Of a DNA stretch of 64,000 bases, positions 11,063-23,598 are shown piece by piece (position 1 is the first letter of the stretch; each line of letters opens with the position of its first letter). The translations under genes were made by a program, and so were the position numbers. This stretch comes from Dichotomocladium elegans (Eukaryota; Mucoromycota; Mucoromycetes; Mucorales; Lichtheimiaceae): assembly GCA_025716815.1 (NCBI GenBank), contig JAIXMN010000003.1:2065860-2129859 (forward strand). Reading direction: 5' to 3'. The notes beneath the pieces were generated by a model, which made no database searches, was not told where the DNA came from, and saw nothing but the letters and a program-made list of their open reading frames with translations.

Positions 11063-12983
11063 CTAGAATGGAAGTTCGGTTTGATAGCGGTAGAGCTGGA
11101 GAGTGTTTGCGGTTGTCGTCTTCTTGTGCTTGTCGTGCACTAACTGCAATGTACAACTGGTGCCTTCTTTGTTGTTGAATTTGGTTATGCGCCAGGGTCC
11201 TGTGAATTTGGCCTTTGGAAATTTCCATGTGTCTTTTGGTTTGATTTTCAGGACCAGGTCGTTCACTTGGAATTCGGGTTTGGGCAGTCGTCCGCGATTG
11301 TAGTATTTCTTTTGGCGGTCTTGTGCTCGTTGGATGTTGTTGTGAACGTCTTGCTGTATAATTGGGAGGTAGTGATTAAGATAAGCGATCCAGGATTCCG
11401 TATTGTGGTGTTGGTTTGGCGTCTGGACTTTTAACGCTGCTGTCGTAGGTAATGTTGCTGTCCGGCCGAACAATGCCTCGAATGGTGACTTTCCTGTGGA
11501 AGACTGTTTCCTGGTGTTGACAGCAAATGTGATAAAAGGAAGATATTCATCCCAAAGATGTGGTGTGTTTTCAACGTAAATTGCGAGGGCTCCTTTTATG
11601 GTCCAGTTGAGTCGTTCAACGAGTCCGTCGGCTTGGGGGTGTTCGACGCTGGTTGTTGAGCGGGAAATGCCGAGACGTTGGCAGACTGCTTGCATAGCTT
11701 GTGAGACGTAATTTGCCCCATTGTCGCTGATAAGTTTCCTGGGTATGCCATGCTTGAGCACGATCTCGTAGAGTAGGACTTGCGCCACTGTGTTCGTGTC
11801 GAAACTGGGTAAGGCTGCGGTGACCACCCACTTGGTAAGGTACTCTGCGAAAATGAGGAGATATCGGTTTCCTTTGTCGGTTGTTGGTAGTACGGCTATG
11901 TCTGTGGCCCAGATGGCTCCTGGCTCGCTGACTTGTATAGGCTGTAGTTCACCGTATTTTTTCGTGGGGGTTTTGTGTCGCTGGCATTGTTCACAGGTTC
12001 TAATATAAGTATCAATGTCACTGCGCATACCTTCCCACCAACCCCAATGAGTGGCTGCGGCAATGGTCTTGTCGCGCCCGAAATGACCGGATGTCGGGTG
12101 ATTGTGGATGGCGTTGAGAAAAACGACCCGAAGAGATTTGGGAATGACGGGGACTGGTGGTGTGCTGGCGTAGCAATAGATGTTGTTCTGCCATAGGAAA
12201 CGCGTATCTTTGGAGTTTTTGTAATGAGATATGTCTTCATCGGCTTGTTGAGATCGTATGAGGGTGTCAACGTCGAGAGTGGTGACTTGTTGCGTATATA
12301 TCGCGCGGCTGAGTGCGTCGGCGTCGGCGTTGTCGATTCCTTTCCGGTGAACAATCGTAAAGTGGTATGTCTGTGCAGTCATTACCCATCTGGCTATGCG
12401 TCCCCTTGGGATGTTTGTTGCCAGGATTGCCTTGAGAGCGGGGTGGTCCGTATAGATGGTTAAGTTTGCTCTGTGAATGTAGCAATGGAAATGCGTTAGT
12501 CCCCAGACAACAGCCATGCATTCTCGTTCCGTGACGCTGTAGTTTCGTTCTGCAGTGGATAAGCTTTTGCTGGCGTATGCGACCGGCCGCCCTCCTTGGC
12601 ATAATACCGCTCCGAGGGCTGTGTCTTTGGCATCGGTGTGCATTTCGTATGGTATGCTAGGGTCGGGAAATGCCAGTGTCGGAAGTTCTGTGAGTCTGTT
12701 CTTGATACCTTGAAATGCTTGTTCTTGTTCCTCGCTCCAAGACCATGGTGTGTCCTTTCTGAGTAGGCTGTACAATGGAGCAGCTAGATCGGCGAGGTTG
12801 GCGAAAAAACGGTGATAGAAATTTGCGATGCCAAGCCATTGTTGTAATTCCTTGACGTTCGTAGGTGTCTTCCATTTGGTGATGGCTTCGACTTTGGCTG
12901 GATCGGATTGGACGCCCTGAGCAGATATTTGGAAACCCAGAAATGTTAGTTTTTCTCTGGAGAATCTGCACTTCTTCAGGTTT
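11063..12983 (-). pseudogene. pol: Element O pol, C-terminal segment (end of RT, RNase H, integrase)
   Basis: Continuation of the RT frame that breaks at 28160, where element A is inserted. It opens with KKCRFSREKLTFLGF of the RT thumb, then RNase H (YEMHTDAKDTALGAVLCQ; IYTDHPALK). The integrase zinc-binding end CEQCQRHKTP is followed by the catalytic core with Asp in WATDIAVL, Asp in ISDNGANY and Glu in LVERLNWT. The C-terminus ends YRYQTELPF with no chromodomain, 11 bp before the LTR. The frame is open throughout, so the only damage here is the split by element A. Confidence 0.88.
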
Positions 12984-13173
12984 TGTCGTGTCCTGAGTGA
13001 TTTGTGTCGCGATATCAAAAGTAGAATAATTTTAGTAGTGAGGGCCACTCCGCTGGCAGTTTGGTTTATACAGACGTACACTCGTATTACGAATCGTTGT
13101 TCTTTTTCTCTGATAAAGTTCACTAGCTTCGAGTCTCACGACTTATTATCGTCTGTTTACGCCATCCACTGCA
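12984..13173 (+). repeat. 5' LTR of element A
   Basis: 190 bp, TGTCGTGTCC to CCACTGCA. It contains a TTTATA-like box (about 13066) and the GAGTCTCACGA site (13131-13141) that can pair with the leader just downstream. Confidence 0.92.
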
Positions 13174-13227
13174 CTTTTTTTTCGTGAATTCTCACCACCA
13201 CCACCACCACCACCAAACAGCAACAAC

Positions 13228-16200
13228 ATGAACACCACCACCAGCAACAACAACAACAACAACAACAACATCGGCACCCCCGTGTCTGCTGGCACCAGCC
13301 AGAATGGCTCGGTCTTCTCGGACCATGCGTCGCCACAGGATGCAGCCTTGTCAGTCTGTCGCACCTTCGTCGCCGAACTAGGCGACTTGACAAGAGCGTG
13401 GAATCGTGTTGTGCACGAACAAGGCGCGTCGCAAGAAACACGCCAAGCCGCCTTTGCCGCCATCAAGGCCGCCCAAGAAAATCTTTCGCAGTGCCGGGAG
13501 CTGTGGAAAGTCCAGTTCCCGCTCGTCCCCGAGCTCACGGGTGAACCAGTGCCTGTGTCGCACCAACAGCCGGTCGCTGCCGAATTCGACTACGACCGAG
13601 TTAAACTTCCGAAGGACATTCCGTACCTCAACACGCGCACCACCAAGCATTCAAACCCGGAGGCCAAGCAAGTTTATGCTTCGGCCCAGCAATGGGCAAT
13701 CGCCTTTGAAACGGTGATCGGTTATGCCGGATTGTCCAAGCATTTGGATAAGCTGTGGCCTCGTCTTTTGCTTCGCGCATTAGACGCAGCCCAGCGTGAA
13801 CAACTCGAGCAGGAACTCGTACAAAATCCTACAAAAGAGGGTGAACAAACTCACTCTTGGGCAGTCGTCCAAAAAACAATCGTCAATCTATTTGACACAG
13901 CAACGGAGGAGTATCGACTCATTGTCGAGGTACTTAACTGCTACCAAGGCGATAGGGAATCGATCACACCATTACCTCCAACGCTTCATCAAAGCTGTGT
14001 ATTCAGCAAAACTTGAATCTGACCATCCGCTAATTTCTGCGTTGCTTTTGGAAAATATGACACCGGAATCCCACCGCGTCGTCACTAGCTTTTTAGCTAA
14101 GAACTTCGGCACCGAATGGCCCAAAGACATTCGCGAACTGAATAAGCACATGGCATCCTTGCCAACTCCCAACACGTCCGGCACCAAGCGCCCACATGAA
14201 GCGCAGCCACTTAATCGTGCAAGTCGGTTCAAACGCAATAAGGATTCCTTCAGCAATGGTAAGGGTAGACCCCAAAAATTGGTCACTAATCCGTGCAAGC
14301 ATTGCTTGAAAAAGGGCATTGCTGTGCAGTTTAGCAGCCAGCACAGTTGCCCATACTATAAATCGCCTGCATCGATTTCAAAAAATAAGCCGCAAATCGC
14401 GCCTAATGAGCGTAAGGAAGGTCGAGAATGGGCCAACCGAATGGCCACGCTGGTATTCCAGCAATCCAATGCAGCTGAGGAGGAAAATGATGAAGCTGGT
14501 GCTCCCACCGATGACGATGAGGAAATGGCCGAAGCTCTAACCCTCCTCCAACAATGTAAGCTTTCCCGTGCTGCAACCAAATGCAAACAGTCGAGAACTC
14601 ACAAAGAGGAAATCGTTATACCTGTAACAATAGAGGGCCAGCGGGTTTGGGCGTTGCTTGACTCAGGAGCGAATTTTTCCTCGGTCGACCTCTCTTTTGC
14701 CAAAAAGCACAGCTTTATAATAAACAGCCATGTTGCTGGAAAAATACACTTGGCTGATAATTCCCTTGCGATTGACCGTATTGGCTCTACAAATCAATTG
14801 AACGTACAGTATAACAATCGCCGTCTGAAACATAGTTTTGAAATTATGAATCTAAGCAACAACCATGTTATGAGCATTGGTACTGATCTCATGCCTCATT
14901 TCGGTATTGGATATACTGGGCTTGTCTCCACTTGGGACAATGGCGCAAAAGAGAACGATGACGGGAATGAGAAAGAAAAGATTCCCAAACCAAACGCGTC
15001 ACCAGCTGGTACTGAATTGGAGCGTACTCAATTGTTTGAGAAGATTAATCCCCTTTTGGCGGTAAACAAAGCCATACCAACAAATGCTTTTTGCACATTA
15101 CCAGAGGCTGTTGTACATTTGTCAACTCCTCCCGGGAAAACGGCTTATCGCCGCCAGTACAATATCGCTGAAAAGCATAAACCTTTGCTGAAAGAAACTT
15201 TTGACAAATGGCTTGCTGACGGAGTGATACGCGAAGTGCCTCCAGATGCTGCTTATGGTAAGTGGAATAATCCTATTACCCTGGCTCCAAAAAAGTCAGA
15301 AAAAGATGGGCGTTACACCTCTTGGAGAGTAGTAATCGACCCACGTCTCCTCAACACTTTATTGAAAGACGAGTTTGTCAACATTCCGCTAATCAGCGAT
15401 ATCATGAACACGGTCGGTCAACCTCAGTACAACGTGTTTACCACTTTGGATGCTACCGCAGCATTTCATCGTTTACCAATACATGAACCCGACCAAATTA
15501 AGACGAGCTTTACCTCGGTCGTCGATGGCCGTAGGTACTGCTTCGTGGGTTGCCCTTTTGGCATTAAAACAATCAGCAGCAAATTTCAACGCTGTATGAA
15601 CGTCCTTCTCTCGGACTTACCTTATGTCGCAACCTTTGTGGATGATATAATTATTTTCTCCGCCAACATGCAAGAGCACATTACTCATGTAGCAACTGTA
15701 ATTCAACGACTAAGCAACGTCAATTTAGTACTTAATCCTAAAAAGTGCTGCTTCGCTATGCGAACAGTGTACATTCTTGGATATTGTATATCCGAGGGCG
15801 GCCGAAAAAGTTTGGATCCACGTAAGTTGGCTATCATTGACGAAATCCCGACTCCCATTACGGGTAAACAAGTCGCTGCCTTCCTGGGAATGATCAACTT
15901 CCACCGAGAGCACCTGGCTAAAGCATCGGTTTTGACCAATCCATTGGACAAATTGCGTAATATTGCCGATTTACGACCAGTTTGGAAACAAGAACATCAA
16001 GTCGCATTTGACACGCTCAAGCAGATGCTAAAACAAAACATTGTCCTTTACCAACCTGACTTTTCTCGTCAATTTTATGTCGCCACTGATGCTAGCCGAA
16101 CTGGCATTTCTGCCGTACTGTATCAGTTGGATGACGCTGGACACAAACGATACATCTCCTTCAAGGCTAGATCCCTATCGACTTCCGAGCGGAATTATTC

Positions 16201-16781
16201 TGTGACAAAATTAGAACTCCTTGCTATTGTGTTCGCACTCAACTCTTACCATACAGCATTATGGAGCAACAAATTCACTGTATTCTGTGATCATCATAGC
16301 CTTACGTATCTAAATTCTCAGAAAGAGCTCAATCCCATGCTCACAAAGTGGCTTGACCGCATCCTGGATTATAATTTCGACGTCGTCTATCTGCCCGGCA
16401 TACACAACGTTTTGCCTGACGCTTTATCCCGCCTTTTCCCTCCGGCAAAGTTGCTGGGGAAGGGTGAACCCGCAGAGCTTTCTAATCGCACCAAACAAAA
16501 AGTAGAGCCTGCAAATCGCTCTGCGAAATTGATCCAGGAAGCCGTGGTACCTCCTGTCGAGGACCGCCACGAATTACTTATGGAATCACATTTGTTTGGT
16601 CATTTTGGCGCTGAAGCCATTATAAAAGACCTACATCACAAGGGCCTTCATTGGCCGAACCTAAAAGAAGATGCCCTAAAAATCACACAAGCGTGTCCAC
16701 AGTGTCAGAAATTCAACATAATGAGAAAAGGTTATAATCCTTTGCGCCCAATTAGCGCTGAAATACCTGGAGATCACTGGG
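13228..16781 (+). pseudogene. gag-pol: Element A gag-pol, N-terminal segment
   Basis: Single gag-pol frame from ATG 13228 (MNTTTS and an Asn run). An extra G in the GGG at 13955-13957 shifts it into the frame used from there to 16781. A gag knuckle of unusual spacing (CKHCLKKG...QHSC) lies near 14297-14350. Protease: RVWALLDSGANFSSVD (about 14643-14690). Reverse transcriptase: FTTLDATAAFHRLPI and catalytic ATFVDDIIIF, with Phe for the usual Tyr. RNase H: FYVATDASRTGISAVLYQ and LPDALSRLFPP. The zinc-binding N-terminus of integrase reaches GDHW, where element B is inserted. A G-rich copy of the PPT (ctggggaagggtga, 16454-16467) lies in the RNase H-integrase linker. Confidence 0.88.
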
Positions 16782-17084
16782 TGTCATAGCCCTACTGTTC
16801 ATAACACTGCGCTTCTACAGACAGTACTGAGCAGGGTTATCGACTTATCCACCTCTTCTACAGCACGTCTCGACTGTCCTCCCATTCCAACGTTACGAAG
16901 CCCGCTAACTGGTAATGATTGGAGGACCATGCTCGATGACTACCGCTTGTATCACCACTACCACCCTGGTCCGAAATCATATAAAAAGAGAGTTGTTTTT
17001 ATTCAATAAAGAGGATCCCGTCTCAAAGACTCGATTTTAGCCCCTACGGTTTAAACACCTGCAACTAACTCTCTAACCACCACA
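16782..17084 (+). repeat. 5' LTR of element B
   Basis: 303 bp. It carries a promoter-like CATATAAAAAG box near 16978, an AATAAA at about 17006 and GTCTCAAAGA at 17020-17029, the presumed self-primer. A solo copy of the family is at 30658-30960, and a relative (K) at 56278-56639. Confidence 0.92.
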
Positions 17085-17131
17085 TTTTTTTTCTTTGAAT
17101 TCGCTTACCTCTTTTTTTTTTATAACGTACG

Positions 17132-20100
17132 ATGTCAGCTCCCTCTCCCTCCAACAACGACTTCGACCTTACTTCCATTCGCGCGGCAACGAGCGGCACC
17201 AACCAGCCGCGAAATGATGCACCTGTCGCCCCTGTCGTCGAGGCAACCCGCGCCACATCGGTGGTGCAGCAGGCTGTGGAAGCCGTGGAGTCCTTGCGGG
17301 GTGATCTCGCCCTGCTAATGCTGCAACGCACGGCCGCCGCCCGGGCGAACGACCGGGCTGAGCACGCCCGTCTAAGGGAGCAGATGAGCCTGCTTGAGCA
17401 GGAGATCGCCGAACTGGAGTCGTCGGCACGCCTGCTCGTGAGTCCAGCCCCAGGATCGATATCCTCGTTCGCCGAAACCTCGAGCACTCCTTCCCTTCCT
17501 GGTGTCGACCGCTGGGCGATGCCCGCCAACTGCCCCGTTTTCCAGTGGGAAGGATTCGTCTGGCGTCCGGCGTCGATGGTCTTCGCGACCATTCAAGACT
17601 GCTTGCGTGCCTTTGAGGATATCCTCGCCGCAGCGGGCCAAGCCCCCGACCTTGTCTGGGCTCGGTACTTGCCGGTCCTGCTCTCGCCAGAGCATCGATC
17701 GTGGTTTGAGGAACACCTCCGCCCGCATAGCAACGAGCCCTGGTCGTTCGCTCGAGTGGCCCTCGAGCAGGAGTTTTCCGTTGACCAGACGGAGCAGTTA
17801 GCTGCCGCCGTCGAGGCAGTCATGGTAGCAAAGATGCTGCGTAGAGAGACCGTCGCCGAGTGGAACGGGCGGTTCCAAAAGCTGCGTAGGGACGCGCGTA
17901 TGCCGGATGACAGCATTGCTGCCAATCGGTACCTCAACGGCCTCCGTCCTGACATCGCCGAGCGGGTCAACATTGCTCGTGCCAGCCTGCCTGCCGCCCT
18001 CAAGCGCACCTCCCAGCAACTGGGACAAATCGCGCTTAACCTCGAGCGCAACTTTGGCTCCGACGTCTCCTCTTCCTCTCGCGCTGCTCCGCGTTCCTCT
18101 GCCGGACGGGACTCACCGTCTGCTTCAGCGCCGGCTGGACAGTCCCTCATGGACTCTATCCACGCCCCTAAGCGACGGGCGAGCACCTCTGGTAGCTCTG
18201 AACGATCCGGCCTGGAGGGTGGCGCCCCCTCTCGAAAAAAGCGCTGCGATGTCCATGGAATGGGTCGACACACCACGGACGAGTGTCAGGCGCGGCGCAA
18301 GATCCTGGCCCAAGAACGCCAGAAGGCCAGCGCCCCATCTTCTGCAGCCCGCGCTCCCAGGGATGGGAACAAGATTGCGACGTGTCGGTGGTGTGGTGGC
18401 GCCTTCGCTCGAGGGCACCAATGCCCTCCCAAGAACCTGACGATGCGGGCCCACCAGCACGTCAAGAGAGAGCGCTCCCCGGTGGCCGCTTCTCAGTCTT
18501 CCTCTGCCCGCTCCCGTTCCCGTTCGCGCTCCGGCTCTGTGCTTCGTTCCTCCCCTCGCTCTGCTCCTCGCACGGCTCGTCGGTCGGCCATGCCACCACA
18601 GCCCAAGTCCCCAGATGCCTTGGACAGCGAGCCTGAGGACATAGAGATGTCGGACGTGTATAACGCGTTGTACGGTCCTTCACACCAGTGTAAGCATACA
18701 CAGAAACAGGACTTACCTTCCGCACATACACGCTCACACCACTTCCCCATCACAATAGAAGGCCAGCGCCTTTGGGCCCTGCTGGACACCGGCGCTACAG
18801 ACAGCACCGTTTCCCCTTCATTGTGCGCACGCTTTGGTTGGTCCGTGTCTCCGGCAGCCGGGACCATACACTTAGCTTCTGCTGGGGTTACTCTTCCTCG
18901 TGTGGGAATTGTAAATAAAAAGTTGGCTGTGAGCTGTAACCGTCGGACTATCTCCCATACTTTTGATGTGCTAGATTTGCATGGCGAAGTTGATGTGTGC
19001 ATTGGTACTGACCTGATGAAAGCTCTTGGTATTCACATAGTAGGACTACCCATCGACTGGGACACTTCCGCTCTCGCGCACCTTCCAGAATCTACCGGAG
19101 ATGACGATTCCGAAGTCCCAAATGATTCCCCTGCAGGATCGCCAGCCGAGCACGCGAAGTTCATGCAGGATATCCAACCCTTTCTCGCTGCAAACACAGC
19201 CATCCCTATCAACTCTTTCTGCACACTTCCAGAAGCAATGGTTCGTCTCGAAACACCGCCGGGCGCTGTAGCCTACCGGGCCCAATACAAGCTGCCAGCG
19301 ACCCTCATGCCTCTTCTGCAGCAGCATGTCGACAAATGGCTTGCCGACGGTGTCATCAAGAAATCGCATACTATCAGCCATTGGAACAGTCCGATCGTTT
19401 TCGCAAGGAAGAAGGACAGCGACGGCAACTATACCAAGTATCGCCCCTGTCTCGATGTACGCCAGCTCAATCTACTCCTACCCGAAGATCGGTTTCCACT
19501 GCCCCACTTGTCAGACATCTTCGAGCGCACCGGGGATCAACAATTTTCACGACTCTCGACTTGACGAATGCTTTTCATCGGTTCCCCATCACAGAAGAGC
19601 ACCAACATAAAACGGCATTCAAAGTCAATGGTATACAGTATGTGTTCCGGGGTGCACCCTTCGGCATCCGCTCGCTGTCATTTAAGTATCAAGCTGTCAT
19701 GGAACGGTTGTTTTCCGACCTTCCTTATGTGTCACTCTTCATTGATGATCTTTGTGTCCATAGCGCCAGCTTCAAAGAACACGTTCCTCACGTACAGGAA
19801 GTTGTCCGCCGTCTCACGCGAGCCAATCTCATCCTCAACCGTGATAAGTGTGCCTTTGGACAGCGCAAGGTGTACCTTCTGGGATTCTGTATCTCAGCAG
19901 CAGGCATTGCTTTGGATCCTCGAAAGGTCGCCAACATAGCGGCCTGGCCCCAGCCCGCTACGGGCAAAGATATGCAACGGTTCCTCGGTGCCGTGAACTT
20001 CCTCCGGGACCATGTACCTCGATTTGCAACGACAACGTGGCCACTGGACAGTTTGCGCAACGCAGGGGATCTCTCGCAGTTGTGGACAGAAGAGCACACG

Positions 20101-22278
20101 CGCGCATTCAATAACATCAAACTCGCGCTTACGCAAGCTCCAGTGCTCTGTCATCCAAATTTGCAGCACCCTTTCTGCCTAGCTACAGACGCAAGTGACG
20201 TGGGGGTGGGGGTATGCCTCTATCAGGTCATCAACAATCAGATTCGTTACATCGGTTTCAAGGCCAAGGCATTATCTCCCAGCCAGCAACGCTGGTCGGT
20301 TACTAAACGCGAGCTCTTTGCAGTCGTTTACAGACTTCGACAGTTCCGACACTGGCTCTGGGGACGTCGTTTTACCCTTTACACTGACCACGCTGCACTA
20401 ACATATCTCCACACGCAACCGCTAGTCAATCCAATGATGGCTCGTTGGCTTGACGACCTGTACGATTTCGATTTCGAGGTAGTGCATCTGCCAGGTATGG
20501 ACAACGTTCTGCCTGACGCCTTCTCCCGTCTTTTTCCTGCGGACAAAAGTCTGGTGGGGGGTAAAGGAAAGAGCAACGTTTCAGGCAGCACGTCACGGAA
20601 CCTTATCACCAACGCTGCAGGCTCAGCCACACGAAAAGCCTCCTCCTCTTCTTCTTCACATTCCTCTGAGAACAACACCGACGGTCATGCGCCCATTCTC
20701 GCACGCGCACAACACTTTGAACCCGTCGACTTCATGACGCCTCCCGAGCACGAACGTACCGAATTGCTGCAGAAAGCGCATTTACTCGGTCACTTCGGTG
20801 CCGACGCAATTACCAAGTCCATTCACAGTGACGGGCTGCATTGGGCTAACCTACGCAAGGACGCCCAGAAGCTTGTCTCGCAATGCACGGGCTGTCAACG
20901 CTTCAATGTCGGCAAACATGGTTTCCAGCCATTGCGTCATGTCACCGCTAAGTACCCAGGCGATCATTGGGCTATTGATCTTGGCACGCTCAACATTACG
21001 TCTGACAGTGGTAACAACTACTTACTCGTCATGGTCGACATTTTCACACGCTACTGCGTCCTGAGAGCAATTCCAGATAAGTCTGCACTTACTATAGCAC
21101 GACAACTGTGGGCACATATGATGGAGTATGGACCCATGCGCACGCTCACCAGTGATAATGGCACAGAATTTGTCAACGACCTCATCACGCAGCTTGCAGA
21201 TATCTCTGGCCTCGACCACCGCCTTATCACTCCTTATCACCCACGCGCCAACGGCGTAGCAGAGAAATGGGTCGGTCTTGCCAAGAACGCAATCGTCAAA
21301 CAGCTGCAAGGCAAAAAGTCAGAATGGGACATTCACGTCCTAAGCGTGCAATTCGCACTTAACATTAAGCATGCCGCTATACATGGCTCACGACCATTCT
21401 CGCTCATGTTTGCTCGTCCACCCAACGCCTTCACTAACTACACCGACTCAACTACAGGGGATAGCGCACAACCTACAGTTGACTACGAGGCAGCGCGTGA
21501 ACGACTTAGCGAGATGGAAGCGGTGGTTATACCCGCCATCCGTCAGCGCATGAAAGCCACCCGAGATGCTGAAAAAGCCCGCTTTGATTCGAATCACCGG
21601 ATAGTTGACCCTTATCCAGCTGGCAGCAAGGTCATGATCCGCAACGTCACCAGGGGTAGCAAGACGGAACCGCGGTATGAAGGACCATTCACTGTTAATG
21701 GGGTCAACAAGGGCGGGGCATACGTCCTGACAGACTCGACAGGCGCGCTTCTTCCGTTCAATATCCCGCCATCGCACATCAAACTGATCTCGCAAGAACC
21801 AGTGCCATCCAGCCAGGACCACTATGAAGTGCAGGCAATCATTGATCATGACGGCACTCCAGGCAACTATGTTTATCGTACACGCTGGAAGGGATACACG
21901 GAAAAAGATGACACATGGGAACCAGCGGCTAACTTCACAGGCACAGAACTAATCACGGAATACTGGCAGCGTCGCAACCCGAAAGCCAACACCCGTATAC
22001 AACAGGGACTAAGGGGACAGACAGCTCCGGCACCACCAACGTCCACTCCTACCACTCGTTCAGCCTCAAAACAGAGTACGCCGACTGAACACTCATCCAG
22101 TAGAAGCAAGAAGGCCATCGTCAACAAGCCGCGCAATGCTCAGGCACGGACAGCACCTGTTCCCTCTGCCACACGTCTGAGCTATCAGTCAGCGGGCCAC
22201 AACGCCACGCTCGCCAAACGCCGGACTGAGAGTGCTGCCACCAAGGCCATCTATAAACGCTTACGACCACGCGCTTAA
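17132..22278 (+). CDS. gag-pol: Element B gag-pol polyprotein (one frameshift)
   Basis: Retrotransposon polyprotein of about 1700 aa. The frame from ATG 17132 holds Gag, with a coiled Ala/Glu/Arg-rich N-terminus and knuckle CRWCGGAFARGHQC (about 18378-18420), then an Arg/Ser-rich stretch, protease RLWALLDTGATDSTV (about 18769-18813) and the start of RT. It leaves frame at the G-run 19532-19535 (one G lost) and hits a stop at 19562. Translation in the next frame resumes with STIFTTLDLTNAFHRF, catalytic VSLFIDDLCVHS, RNase H (FCLATDASDVGVGVCLYQ), integrase (HWAIDLGTL, TSDNGTEFVN, GVAEKWVGL: the D, D and E) and chromodomain VYRTRWKGYTEKDDTWEPA. The tail is basic and Ser/Thr-rich. A loss in a homopolymer could also be a read error. 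Confidence 0.9.
20551..20564 (+). promoter_or_regulatory. Internal polypurine tract of element B
   Basis: ctggtggggggtaa matches the 3' PPT (22391-22404) at 13 of 14 positions. It lies in codons for L-V-G-G between RNase H and integrase, and is a candidate second start for plus-strand DNA. Confidence 0.5.
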
Positions 22279-22390
22279 GCCGATGTCTTTTCCCTTCCAC
22301 AATTTTTTCCCACTGGGTTTTTTTAAAGGGTTTTTCCAGACTGAACTTACAAGCGCAGGACCATACACACAGCTCACGGCTGTATCCAGC

Positions 22391-22404
22391 CTGGTGGGGG
22401 GTGA
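22391..22404 (+). promoter_or_regulatory. 3' polypurine tract of element B
   Basis: ctggtggggggtga directly abuts the TGTCAT start of the 3' LTR, the expected place for the plus-strand primer. Confidence 0.8.
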
Positions 22405-22707
22405 TGTCATAGCCCTACTGTTCATAACACTGCGCTTCTACAGACAGTACTGAGCAGGGTTATCGACTTATCCACCTCTTCTACAGCACGTCTCGACTGT
22501 CCTCCCATTCCAACGTTACGAAGCCCGCTAACTGGTAATGATTGGAGGACCATGCTCGATGACTACCGCTTGTATCACCACTACCACCCTGGTCCGAAAT
22601 CATATAAAAAGAGAGTTGTTTTTATTCAATAAAGAGGATCCCGTCTCAAAGACTCGATTTTAGCCCCTACGGTTTAAACACCTGCAACTAACTCTCTAAC
22701 CACCACA
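22405..22707 (+). repeat. 3' LTR of element B
   Basis: 303 bp, identical by eye to 16782-17084; followed by the ctggg duplication and the resumed integrase frame of A. Confidence 0.93.
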
Positions 22708-23598
22708 CTGGGCAATTGATTTGGCAGGACCCTTGCCATTAACAAAGCGTGGTAATGTTTACCTCTTGGTCCTGGTGGACGTTTGTACAAGGTTCTGCAT
22801 ATTACGTCCCATTCCAAACAAACAAGCCGACACAATTGTTAAAGAATTAGTCCAAATTTGGTGTGATTTCGGACCTCCCCGCATCTTACAATCTGATAAT
22901 GGCACTGAATTTGCTAACAGATTAATGGAACTATTTGCGGAAACAGTTGGCTTTGAACGCAGACTTATTACTCCATATTTTGCCTCAAGCAATGGCACTG
23001 CCGAGAGGTGGGTACAGTCTGCAATTAGAGGCATCAAGAAAAGACTTGACGGTGCTATAGAAGACTGGGACATATTTGTTCCCACGATGCAACTTGCACT
23101 GAACGTAAAAGTCTCAGAACGGCATAAGTCCAGACCTTTCTCTCTAATGTTTGCTCGCAACATGAATGAACTCAAAGATTATCGTAATGATAAACCGAAG
23201 AAACCGTTAAGTGCCCAAGAAATGTTGAAAGTCATAAAAAACATGGAGGAAGTCATATTCCCGGCAATCAATGAGCGCACAAACACAATTAATGAAAACC
23301 GGAAAAAGCAGTTTGATGAAAAGCACAAAATAGTACGTTTTAAGTCAGGCGACCAAGTCATGGTCAGAGTCCGTGAAAAACAAGGCAAATTTGATGCCGA
23401 GTACGAAGGTCCTTACACCATAGTTCGCATGACTAAAGGTGGATCTTATGAATTAAGAGACATGCAAAATGACTTAGAGCGCAGAGCTTACACACCTTCT
23501 GAACTGAAACTAGTTTTGCAAACTGAAGAAAATTCCGGAGAGCGCTTCGTCGTGGATCGTATTGTAGCTCACAAAGTAAACAAAAATGGGTATTTGTA
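22708..23598 (+). pseudogene. pol: Element A pol, integrase segment
   Basis: Resumes the integrase of A after element B: GDHW joins AIDLAGPLPL across the ctggg duplication and gives the first catalytic Asp. The second Asp is in LQSDNGTEFAN and the Glu in GTAERWVQSA. The C-terminal domain (DAEYEGPYTIVRMTKGGSYE) and VDRIVAHKVNKNGYLY follow until MULE-1 cuts the chromodomain at TA 23597-23598. The frame is open throughout. Confidence 0.9.

Larger units (their letters stand above)
16782..22707 (+). mobile_element. Ty3/Gypsy chromovirus B, nearly intact
   Basis: Plus-strand element inside the integrase of A; duplication ctggg (16777-16781, 22708-22712). The 303-bp LTRs (16782-17084, 22405-22707; TGTCATAGCC...ACCACCACA) are identical by eye. 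The PPT ctggtggggggtga (22391-22404) abuts the 3' LTR. There is one gag-pol ORF with one frameshift. The leader TTTTTTTTCTTTGA (17085-17098) includes TCTTTGA, complementary to TCAAAGA in the LTR (17023-17029). With one lesion and identical LTRs it must be very young. Confidence 0.93.

Noticed and set aside
10830..13123. A complete short Ty3 element at 10.8-13.1 kb
   Set aside because: It lacks gag, protease and most of RT; these are found at 28-37.6 kb with the matching 5' LTR.
13190..13275. CRISPR-like or regulatory meaning of the CAC/CAA triplet runs
   Set aside because: They are simple-sequence repeats in the leader and Asn/Thr codons of element A gag.
13796..14016. Programmed frameshift between gag and pol in element A
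   Set aside because: B, D and F have gag and pol in one frame, and the shift in A is an extra G in a GGG run inside gag, so it is a lesion.
17065..18636. Minus-strand and alternate-frame ORFs over element B gag
   Set aside because: GC-rich coding sequence keeps the other frames open; translations are low-complexity.
19336..19564. Programmed frameshift in element B
   Set aside because: It falls inside the RT palm, where no functional shift is expected; a base lost from a G-run explains it.
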